A program made the translations under genes and the position numbers. DNA of 64,000 nt from contig JADJIA010000001.1 in the NCBI GenBank assembly GCA_016707285.1, positions 1-64,000 of the forward strand, read 5' to 3'. Source of the stretch: Ignavibacteriales bacterium. Lineage in GTDB: Bacteria; Bacteroidota; Ignavibacteria; Ignavibacteriales; Ignavibacteriaceae. This document shows positions 25,567-32,327 of this stretch, in pieces. The notes beneath the pieces are model-generated. The model searched no databases, had not been told where the DNA came from, and was given only the letters and a program-made list of their open reading frames with translations. Within the stretch, counting starts at the first letter, position 1. Each line of letters begins with the position of its first letter.

Positions 25567-27093
25567 AAGTCCCCAATCGCTGGCTTCAAAATAGCGATAA
25601 AGTAAGGGATCAGTCAGATTATTGACACCGGGCTTGAATTCGGGATCGACATGAGATTTACCAAATGAAATCAATGCCTTCAACACATTGTTATTTAACC
25701 ACTTGGTTCTTTTTTCATCAACCTTGATTGAAAGATACCTTCTCTCCAGTTCGTGAGAGTCAATCTTTTGCGATGCAAGAATAAAACCCCATTCACCCAT
25801 CGTTGGCACATGATTTCTTAGTCGCAACGTTCCAAAACCGGAAGCTTGTATCGTGGTGTCGATGCAATCATACACTTTTGGTGCAAAGTAAGGACTGCAT
25901 GCCTGGGTTATAAAAATTCCATCTTCAGACAGGTGTTTTTTAACAATACTAAAAAACTCAAGAGAATAAAGTCTGCTGAGCTCAGAATTTTTGGGATCCG
26001 GAAAATCTGCGATGATAACATCAAAAATTCGATCAACCCCTTCAAGGTAATTGAATGCATCAAGGTTGACCACCTCAACCTTTGCACTGAATAATGAACT
26101 GTCGTTGATAGCAACCATAATTTCGTTGTTTTTTGCAAGGGCAGTCATACTTGGGTCAATGTCCACCAGAGTAATTTTCTCGACTCCATCAAACTTCAAT
26201 ACCTCCCTCACAGCACAACCATCCCCACCTCCAAGAACCAAAACATTTTTAATGCTACCGGACAGGTGCATAGGAAGATGAACCAATGGTTCATGATACA
26301 TTGCTTCATCATATGTGCTGAATTGTACACTGTTATTCAGATAGAGCCAGTGGTAATCTTTCCACTTTGTCAGTACTATTTTTTGATATTTTGATTGTTC
26401 CTCATATACAATTTGATCGAGGTACTTCTTTTGTTCGGAAAATTTTATGATTGGTTTTGCAAAAACAGCTCCCGAAATGATGAGAAGGGCTACTGAGGCG
26501 ATGGCTATCCCCATTTTTGGACGGGAAAACTTAAATTTATCTCTTAATGAAAAATAAAGAAGCAAAGCTACCGAGAAGTTGATTGCCCCGAGTATGAATG
26601 GAGTGTAAGTTAAACCAATAATTGGCAGACCGACAAATGCAAAAAAGATTCCTCCGGCAAGACTGCCGTAATAGTCTTTTTCAAGAACATTTGCGATATT
26701 TACCCTAAGTTCCTCAAATTCCTCATTTAATCTCGTTACGATCGGAATCTCAAGTCCGATCAACAGACCAATGAGGATTGACATCGAATAGATGACAATA
26801 CCACGATATTCAGGAAAGGCAGAAATGGAATAAACAATTACCGCTGAAAATGAAGTCATCAGGGAGAGGACAAACTCAAGCGTGATAAACTTTTCGAGCA
26901 AATTATTTTTAATGAATTTACTCAAACTGCTCCCCACCCCCATGGAGAAAAGCATGAACGACACGATCAGCGTCCACTGGATAACAGAATCACCCAGGAA
27001 ATAAGCCGCAAGAGTTGAAAGAATATATTCCGCTACAATTCCTGAGAGACCTGTAGCGAAGATGCAATATTTTAAAAGGTTTGTTCGCTTCAC
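25561..27093 (-). CDS. speE: Membrane-fused spermidine synthase (polyamine aminopropyltransferase)
   Basis: A 510-residue two-part protein. Residues 1-~215 hold six or seven membrane helices (GIVAEYILSTLAAYFLGDS at the start, then GLLIGLEIPIVTRLNEEF). Residues ~235-510 are an aminopropyltransferase: YQKIVLTKWKDYHWLYLNNSVQFSTYDEAMYHEPLVHLP, continuous apart from my line break, is given here only as positions ~240-278; the SAM-binding motif VLVLGGGDGCAVRE is near residue 281, then TLVDIDP, and the catalytic-loop motif IIADFPDPKNSELSRLYS. The expected reaction transfers aminopropyl from decarboxylated SAM to a diamine or polyamine. It starts with GTG five bases after the DUF350 stop and is the distal gene of the PspA cluster; a SpeD is encoded divergently at its far end. 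Confidence 0.88.
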   Translation of the reverse strand: MKRTNLLKYCIFATGLSGIVAEYILSTLAAYFLGDSVIQWTLIVSFMLFSMGVGSSLSKFIKNNLLEKFITLEFVLSLMTSFSAVIVYSISAFPEYRGIVIYSMSILIGLLIGLEIPIVTRLNEEFEELRVNIANVLEKDYYGSLAGGIFFAFVGLPIIGLTYTPFILGAINFSVALLLYFSLRDKFKFSRPKMGIAIASVALLIISGAVFAKPIIKFSEQKKYLDQIVYEEQSKYQKIVLTKWKDYHWLYLNNSVQFSTYDEAMYHEPLVHLPMHLSGSIKNVLVLGGGDGCAVREVLKFDGVEKITLVDIDPSMTALAKNNEIMVAINDSSLFSAKVEVVNLDAFNYLEGVDRIFDVIIADFPDPKNSELSRLYSLEFFSIVKKHLSEDGIFITQACSPYFAPKVYDCIDTTIQASGFGTLRLRNHVPTMGEWGFILASQKIDSHELERRYLSIKVDEKRTKWLNNNVLKALISFGKSHVDPEFKPGVNNLTDPLLYRYFEASDWGLY

Positions 27094-27097
27094 TAAC

Positions 27098-27943
27098 CTA
27101 TAGCGCCCAGACTATCAATAATGCAGCCCCAATGTAAACAAACGCTTCTATCAATCCGGCTCCGACATTGGGGATTGTTTGTCCGGCAATCTCATGGCTT
27201 AATCTTTTACCCGGAATTATTACTTTATCAGTAAGAATTCTTACTAAAGGAAGGAAAATTATTCCAAGCGCAATGTTTAATAGAACATCACTACCAAAGG
27301 TTTCCCAACCCTGAAAATCACCAAACATCGCTTGATTGATAATAATTGATATAGCGATAAGAATTCCGGCAAAAGCTGTACCAGCGGCAACATTATCCTG
27401 CTCTATTTCTTTCAGGTAGTCGTATGGAGTTATCAACTGGTATAAATAGGAGAAAAGCACAAGTGCGGATTGTCCGATCAGCCAAAAAGCAAGGGCTGTA
27501 AAAAGACTTCCACCCTGCCCGGAAATCGCACTGGCGACCACCAAACCTGTGGCAATGTAAGAAGCTCCCAATACAACGGCAGTTCCTGCATTTCTGTCTT
27601 CGATTATCTCTTTTGGAGCGTCTATTTTTCTTAAAATCAGCCAATCGTTGATATAGGAAGAAATATTGAGTAGCAGAATTGCAACAACTCCATAAAAACC
27701 TATGTCCAACAGGTCATCCACAATGCCATTTGATTCACCCCAAAAAACACCACCGATGGCGATGATCAAACCTGCAAAATAGCTTGCATAAACAACGGCA
27801 AAAGCGAAATTGTCCTTTTCAACAAGTTCATCCTTTACATTCGCCTTAAAATTAAAAATCCTGAATGCTACCATTCCAAGCAATAGCAAAATAAGGCTTG
27901 CACCAAAATAGATCAACATGGTTACCAATCTGTCGAGAATCAT
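27098..27943 (-). CDS. DUF350 (YjfL-like) integral membrane protein
   Basis: A 281-residue protein with two DUF350 repeats, each about four helices: the first contains NFAFAVVYASYFAGLIIAIG, the second repeats it as NVAAGTAFAGILIAISIIIN. DUF350 proteins are small polytopic membrane proteins found next to PspA-like and amine-ligase genes; their biochemical role is unknown. ATG 27943 has GGAGG eight bases ahead, inside the end of the lipoprotein gene; the longer frame to 27979 would overlap that gene, so I rejected it. Tight spacing to both neighbours indicates co-expression with the lipoprotein and SpeE. Confidence 0.85.
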   Translation of the reverse strand: MILDRLVTMLIYFGASLILLLLGMVAFRIFNFKANVKDELVEKDNFAFAVVYASYFAGLIIAIGGVFWGESNGIVDDLLDIGFYGVVAILLLNISSYINDWLILRKIDAPKEIIEDRNAGTAVVLGASYIATGLVVASAISGQGGSLFTALAFWLIGQSALVLFSYLYQLITPYDYLKEIEQDNVAAGTAFAGILIAISIIINQAMFGDFQGWETFGSDVLLNIALGIIFLPLVRILTDKVIIPGKRLSHEIAGQTIPNVGAGLIEAFVYIGAALLIVWAL

Positions 27944-27944
27944 C

Positions 27945-28679
27945 TTATTTTCCTCCAGATCCGCCGCGTGACCGGACATTAGGTGTTCCCCTGCCGGTTG
28001 ATCGTGACACTTTGTTATTAACTTTTTCTTTAAAACTCTGTGAGCCGTTTTTAATTTTGTTTATTTTGTCACCAAATCCGGCAGGTTTCGTTTTACTTGT
28101 GTGGGAGCCATAAGTACCATATTGATAAGAATTACCCGTTTTAGGCCCGTAATAAGGTTGCCTGCCCCGGTAGTTTCGGGAATAATTATCGTAATCACCA
28201 CGAAATATCGAGCCGGTTGCAAGATTTAACATCGAGCTCATGAACATATACTGCCCATAAAACTGCCAAAAAGATCCACCGCTGCCATTGACCCATTGCC
28301 CGTATTGCTTGTTACCAACATAATTGTTATAACCTGCCGGAGCAACGGCTTTGGAAACTTTACCATCGGCACCCTTGGATGCAATCTCCATTCCAAGATA
28401 ATTTTCATTTTCCCAGAAATATTCCTCTTTTACTTCAATCCAATCAGTCGTTTCACTTTTAATATTTAATGAGTCGAACTGACGAATAATCTGGTATTTG
28501 TGTTTATAGTCCTGAAAAACTGTGCCATCCACTTCCATATCTTCAAGAATAATTGAATACATGGGCACTTTTTGTGAGTCGAGTTTCGAAATGAGATTGT
28601 CAACAGGCGATTTTGTGAATTCTTTACCACATCCTGACAATGCCACTAAGAGCAAAACGACTGGGATTAATGTTTTCAT
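27945..28679 (-). CDS. Lipoprotein with basic Gly/Tyr/Arg-rich tail (DUF1190-like architecture)
   Basis: A 244-residue protein with a lipoprotein signal (lipobox LSGC, residues 14-17). Residues ~30-105 look like a small mixed domain. A hydrophobic segment, GSFWQFYGQYMFMSSML, follows near residues 130-150, and the last ~75 residues are low-complexity, rich in Tyr, Gly, Arg and Ser, with a PAGFGDK motif and a RSRGGSGGK end. This order (lipobox, SFW-type hydrophobic stretch, GGFG-type motif, basic Gly/Ser-rich end) resembles the DUF1190 lipoproteins YjfM/YgiB of enterobacteria, which sit in similar clusters. That link is an inference from architecture, not an alignment. Its ATG overlaps the DUF4178 stop (ATGA). 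Confidence 0.6.
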   Translation of the reverse strand: MKTLIPVVLLLVALSGCGKEFTKSPVDNLISKLDSQKVPMYSIILEDMEVDGTVFQDYKHKYQIIRQFDSLNIKSETTDWIEVKEEYFWENENYLGMEIASKGADGKVSKAVAPAGYNNYVGNKQYGQWVNGSGGSFWQFYGQYMFMSSMLNLATGSIFRGDYDNYSRNYRGRQPYYGPKTGNSYQYGTYGSHTSKTKPAGFGDKINKIKNGSQSFKEKVNNKVSRSTGRGTPNVRSRGGSGGK

Positions 28680-29227
28680 TTGATGTTTCCCGGAAAAATG
28701 TTGGAAATTTCATATTCATCCACTACTCTGCCAATACTGGCTTCAAATTCATCCTCACCCCACTGTTCAATAGAAAGAAGATATTTTCCTGTCTCGTCTC
28801 TGTAGTCCCAACTTATGAAAGGATCCCAGTTGTTACCGGAAAGGTCTCTAAAATTACCCGCAGCCTCGGCTTTTCTAAAAAAGGTTCTACCGCTGAATTC
28901 GATGGTTCTTCTTGGTTTTTCCTGTTCAATAATTTCATCCACGAGCGATTTATCAATGTTATTAATATCCACTTCTTTGGTAATGGTGATCTCGATCTCG
29001 TCATCTTCTTCAACATGCAAGTATGCAGTGGCATCTACACATTTAATTTGAAATTCAAGTGTAAAAAAGTCGTCACCCCAATCATATTCATACTCCTTGG
29101 TGACTTCCCAGCTTTTGCCTTCCAAATCAAAAATAAACCCTCTTCTGAGGTCAGTTACTTTAAGATTTGTAACATCAAATTGAGGCTCTTCTTCAGTTTT
29201 TTTCTTTTTCTTAAACCAATCAAACAC
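28676..29227 (-). CDS. DUF4178 domain protein
   Basis: A 183-residue acidic soluble protein beginning MFDWFKKKKK, a basic amphipathic start seen in DUF4178 proteins. The body contains GFIFDLEGKSWEVTKEYEYDW and FEIS-type beta strands, SGRTFFRKAEAAGNF, and an acidic EEDDEIEI stretch, typical of the DUF4178 fold. DUF4178 genes commonly accompany PspA homologues and DUF350, and are thought to act in the same membrane-linked process, but no activity is known. It is 64 bases downstream of pspA, across a terminator-like hairpin, and overlaps the lipoprotein gene by four bases. Confidence 0.78.
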   Translation of the reverse strand: MFDWFKKKKKTEEEPQFDVTNLKVTDLRRGFIFDLEGKSWEVTKEYEYDWGDDFFTLEFQIKCVDATAYLHVEEDDEIEITITKEVDINNIDKSLVDEIIEQEKPRRTIEFSGRTFFRKAEAAGNFRDLSGNNWDPFISWDYRDETGKYLLSIEQWGEDEFEASIGRVVDEYEISNIFPGNIK

Positions 29228-29250
29228 AGTCGGGTCTCCGCTCTTATTAT

Positions 29251-29278
29251 AAAAATTGGGGCACCCGGAAGGTGCCCC
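29251..29278 (-). terminator. Terminator/attenuator between pspA and the DUF4178 gene
   Basis: On the minus strand a perfect 8-bp GC-rich stem GGGGCACC / GGTGCCCC with a five-base loop is followed by AATTTTTAT. It lies between co-directional genes, so it probably lowers rather than abolishes transcription of the downstream DUF4178-lipoprotein-DUF350-speE part. Confidence 0.65.
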
Positions 29279-29291
29279 GTATTAAGACTAC

Positions 29292-29993
29292 TTAAGGTTT
29301 TTTAAGTTTACTTTTAAGATCTTCGAGGAGTAAATCTCCCTGAAGGCTGTTTTCTTCAAGAGCTTTGTCGATCTTGGTGTTAAGACTCTCATTTAACCCC
29401 TCCATTTCAGAGTAGGCTTGTGCGAGTGTCTCATCAGTTTCAACTTTTTGTTTCATCCTCTCAAGCATTGCGATGGTGCTGTCAGAATCAATTCCGGCAA
29501 GTTGTTTATTAACCTTTTTCATCGATTCGGCAGTTTTGGCTCTTGCTTTTAAAGTAACCAATTCATTTTCCTGCTGCTGAACTGTTCTTCTTAATTTTTC
29601 AACCTGCATCTGAAGTTTACCAACTGCATCATTTTGTCTCTCAAGATTTAGCGCAGCTTCTGTAGCTTTTTTTGTTGCGTCCTCTTTTTGGAGTAAAGCT
29701 TCTTTAGCCAATCTTTCAGCTTCCTGGGGTGCCATTTGACCGTTCTCAGCTCTTTGGAGAAGTAGAACAGCTTTTCGTTCCCATTCAAGTGAGCGCTCGG
29801 CATACAGATTTTTGTCCCTTTCCATCTTGATGGCAAGAGCCTTAACTTCAGCAAATGCTTGCATCGCAAGCGAAAGATCCTGCTTCAAATCACGGATAGC
29901 CTGCTCTGACAGTTTTATCGGATCTTCAAGTTTGTCGATAACATTATGGGCTTCGGCTTGTCCGATTTTAAATAATCTTTTGAAAAAACTCAT
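29292..29993 (-). CDS. pspA: PspA/IM30 family membrane-associated protein
   Basis: A 233-residue, almost fully helical coiled-coil protein of the PspA/IM30/YjfJ family. It starts MSFFKRLFKIGQAEAHNVID, an amphipathic membrane-binding helix, followed by DPIKLSEQAIRDLKQDLSLA (family signature) and long heptad-rich helices to ~residue 190. Such proteins form ESCRT-III-like polymers on the inner membrane and protect it under stress. GGAGA lies just ahead of the ATG. It follows the YbjN-like gene by 12 bases. Within the family it is closer in context to YjfJ (DUF350 and polyamine neighbours) than to the pspABC operon; a separate pspC lies at 46.6 kb. Confidence 0.88.
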   Translation of the reverse strand: MSFFKRLFKIGQAEAHNVIDKLEDPIKLSEQAIRDLKQDLSLAMQAFAEVKALAIKMERDKNLYAERSLEWERKAVLLLQRAENGQMAPQEAERLAKEALLQKEDATKKATEAALNLERQNDAVGKLQMQVEKLRRTVQQQENELVTLKARAKTAESMKKVNKQLAGIDSDSTIAMLERMKQKVETDETLAQAYSEMEGLNESLNTKIDKALEENSLQGDLLLEDLKSKLKKP

Positions 29994-30005
29994 TTTGATC
30001 TCCTT

Positions 30006-30398
30006 CTATTTACAAATATCAATTAAGAAATCGGTAGTCTCAGCCATAGCAAAATGTATTGCTGACATCGTGCCTTCAACTTCATTTTCATCGAGGTTTT
30101 CAATCTGAAGTGTATCACGAAATAACAAAGTATTTTGATCTTCTTCCAGCACAAACGCACCATGCACTAATGTTCTGTTTATCTGAAGAAGTCTTTTGTA
30201 AACATCCTTCTCATCTTTTTTAACTTTTCCGATGTATTGTTCGAAGATTAAAAGAGGGGTTTCAACATCAACGATTAAGTTTGATATCCCTTTTTCACCA
30301 TCATCAACTATCACCATTTCTTCTTCCGGAATCTCTCTGGAGATGTGATATCCCAGATTGATTAAGTAACTTTTTACCAGTTCATATTTTGACGACAT
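30006..30398 (-). CDS. YbjN/CesT-fold-like small acidic protein
   Basis: A 130-residue acidic protein that reads as a single alpha/beta domain of the YbjN / type III-chaperone-like fold: an N-terminal helix (YELVKSYLINLGYHI), strands with MVIVDDGEKGISNLIVDVETPLLIFEQYI, a helix around LLQINRTLVHGAFVLEED, and a C-terminal helix with AIHFAMAETTDFLIDI. The HGAFVL-x-LLFRDTL pattern is typical of the group. In enterobacterial yjf clusters an analogous small protein (DUF2170, YjfI) precedes the PspA homologue, and this gene takes the same position as first gene of the operon. GAGGA lies six bases before the ATG. Family assignment is by pattern only. Confidence 0.6.
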   Translation of the reverse strand: MSSKYELVKSYLINLGYHISREIPEEEMVIVDDGEKGISNLIVDVETPLLIFEQYIGKVKKDEKDVYKRLLQINRTLVHGAFVLEEDQNTLLFRDTLQIENLDENEVEGTMSAIHFAMAETTDFLIDICK

Positions 30399-30510
30399 AA
30401 ATTTTCCTCGAATGTTTTAAATTTGATCGAAATATAACCAAAATTCTGCTAATTTAGAATCTGTTTTTGATTAAATTTTTAATAACCTGACAGACGGCAA
30501 GATATCTGCC

Positions 30511-30864
30511 ATGATGAACAAATACTCTCTTATATTTGAGATGTGCCATTGTAAAAAGCACAATCTCTACGATAATCAGCTTGTTGAGAAGCTATTCACG
30601 GATATGCTAAAATCTTCGGGCTTTACCGTTATTACCACAATGAAACACGATTTTGAACCCCAGGGTTTAACTTTCGTCGCAATTCTATCGGAATCTCATG
30701 CTTTGGTACACAGCTATCCGGAGGAAAACAGACTTTCAATAGACATATATACTTGCTCTGATCCTGATAAACTCGAAAATTTTATCGAGCTTGCAACTCA
30801 TGAGTTTGAACCGGAAAAATATTTCTTTAAAGTTTTGGACAGAAACAGACTGGTTGACGAATAA
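30511..30864 (+). CDS. speD: S-adenosylmethionine decarboxylase proenzyme (SpeD-like)
   Basis: A 117-residue prokaryotic-type AdoMet decarboxylase. The self-cleavage site is in LSESHALVHSYPE, where the Ser after Glu would become the pyruvoyl group; the following His and the Cys in DIYTCSDPDKLE match the catalytic His and Cys of the family. It is slightly shorter than the ~124-130 residues of characterised enzymes, mainly at the C terminus. It would supply decarboxylated SAM to the membrane-fused SpeE at the other end of the cluster. Transcribed divergently from the YbjN-pspA operon, with a 112-base shared upstream region; its stop abuts the convergent ketosamine-kinase stop. Confidence 0.85.
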   Translation: MMNKYSLIFEMCHCKKHNLYDNQLVEKLFTDMLKSSGFTVITTMKHDFEPQGLTFVAILSESHALVHSYPEENRLSIDIYTCSDPDKLENFIELATHEFEPEKYFFKVLDRNRLVDE

Positions 30865-31713
30865 TCAATTATATTTTTTAATTATTTCGATTACTTCCCT
30901 GTAATAGCTGCTCCCAAACAGATTCAGATGATTCATCAGATGATAGAGCTGGTAGAGCCGAACCCTTTCATCACTTCCATACTCAAGTGTGAACTCATTC
31001 TTATAGGATAAATAAAACTTTTCATCAAATCCCCCGAACAGTCTCGTCATCGCCAAATCTGTTTCTCTGTCACCATAGTAAACTGCGGGATCAAAGATTA
31101 CAGCTTCACCTGTTGTTGATGCAAAATAATTCCCCGCCCAGAGATCGCCATGGAGCAGAGATGGAAAAACTGCTGAATCATCGATTATTTTGTAAAGGTT
31201 TGACAACATTTTTTCGAATAATCTGTTGAGAGCAGAATCGGTAAAGCCGTTTTTCTCCATCAATTTATACTGAGGCATTAATCTGTTTAACACATAAAAT
31301 TCACGCCAATTTCTACTTCGAGGTAAATTTATTTGGAGGGAATCTCCAATAAAGTTATTCTCAGTGAAACCAAACCCCGCTTTTGATGAACATCTGTGTA
31401 GTTGCGCAAGACTTCTGCCAAAACTCTCATAAAAGCCTGCTGAGGCTCTCCCCTTCTCAACGAACTCAAGGGCGACCACATTTTTTGCCGTGCCAATTAT
31501 TACAGGTATGCGGATTATTTTTTGCCGCATTAGTTCAGTTAAACCTGTTACTTCAGCCTTGGCTTTAGACTCTCCCTGATCACCGGGATATTGTTTTACA
31601 AAATATTTTCTTCCGCTTTGCCCCGTAAGAACAGAGTTTGAGGCGATGCAGCCGCCTGAAACATCGCGGCTTGATTTTATCTTCTCTCCAATCAGGATTT
31701 CCAGATCAACCAT
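30865..31713 (-). CDS. Fructosamine/ketosamine-3-kinase family protein
   Basis: A 282-residue protein with the fold of the FN3K / aminoglycoside-kinase-like family. The catalytic loop is LLHGDLWAGN near residue 185, followed by VIFDPAVYYGDRETDLAM with the metal-binding Asp; the N-terminal ATP-binding region contains KYFVKQYP. Family members phosphorylate sugar adducts (ribulosamines, fructosamines) on proteins so that they fall off. The neighbouring low-molecular-weight phosphatase supports a deglycation role, because that pairing is recurrent in bacteria and the phosphatase can act on phosphorylated ribulosamines. ATG 31713 was chosen to avoid overlap with the phosphatase gene; the frame runs to 31731. 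Confidence 0.87.
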   Translation of the reverse strand: MVDLEILIGEKIKSSRDVSGGCIASNSVLTGQSGRKYFVKQYPGDQGESKAKAEVTGLTELMRQKIIRIPVIIGTAKNVVALEFVEKGRASAGFYESFGRSLAQLHRCSSKAGFGFTENNFIGDSLQINLPRSRNWREFYVLNRLMPQYKLMEKNGFTDSALNRLFEKMLSNLYKIIDDSAVFPSLLHGDLWAGNYFASTTGEAVIFDPAVYYGDRETDLAMTRLFGGFDEKFYLSYKNEFTLEYGSDERVRLYQLYHLMNHLNLFGSSYYREVIEIIKKYN

Positions 31714-31717
31714 CTGT

Positions 31718-32188
31718 TTATAATCTCTCACTTACATATTTGAGCAAATTATTTGATCCATCTTCCAATAAATCGATTACAAAATGAAATTCTTTGGGCC
31801 CGTCATAATATGGATCGGGTACTTCAGAAGCACGCATTGAACTGACAAAATCGGTCATCATTTTAATCTTGCCACCAAATTCACTATTTTTGTCAAGCCG
31901 GAGGATATTCGAATAATTTGATCTGTCCATTGCCAAAATAAGATCATATTCTATCAGATCCTTCTGCGAAAGTTGTCGTGCTCTGTGAGGTGTGATATCA
32001 TAACCTCTTTCTTTACAATGTTTTATCATTCTACTGTCAGCCATTTCACCAATGTGATAACCGGCTGTCCCGGCAGAATCCATCTCAATATTATCTCCAA
32101 GACCATTTTCTAAAACTTTGCTCCGGAATATCCCTTCCGCTGCCGGTGATCTGCAAATGTTACCGAGGCACACAAATAATACTTTCAT
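31718..32188 (-). CDS. Low-molecular-weight protein tyrosine phosphatase family protein
   Basis: A 156-residue LMW-PTP. The phosphate-binding loop CLGNICRSP (C7-x5-R13) opens the protein and the general-acid motif VPDPYYDG is at about residue 118, both intact, so it should be catalytically active. Besides phosphotyrosine, members of this family dephosphorylate protein-bound ribulosamine 5-phosphates; being directly upstream of the ketosamine kinase, that activity is the likelier role here. The two genes are separated by four bases, so they form an operon. Confidence 0.9.
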   Translation of the reverse strand: MKVLFVCLGNICRSPAAEGIFRSKVLENGLGDNIEMDSAGTAGYHIGEMADSRMIKHCKERGYDITPHRARQLSQKDLIEYDLILAMDRSNYSNILRLDKNSEFGGKIKMMTDFVSSMRASEVPDPYYDGPKEFHFVIDLLEDGSNNLLKYVSERL

Positions 32189-32223
32189 CTAAAAGATTTC
32201 CTTCTTTCTAAACTTGTAGTCTG

Positions 32224-32231
32224 CAAATGTA
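32224..32231 (-). promoter_or_regulatory. Possible -7 element for the phosphatase-kinase operon
   Basis: On the minus strand TACATTTG fits TAnnTTTG about 36 bases ahead of the phosphatase start; the matching -33 element is only TTTT. Tentative. Confidence 0.3.
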
Positions 32232-32327
32232 AATTTTGTTTTATTACCTTAAAAGAACATTCCACGGTATATCACCTGAAATTTTTTCCGTAAATTTGGG
32301 TTTATGTAAAAATAATTTTGGATAAAT

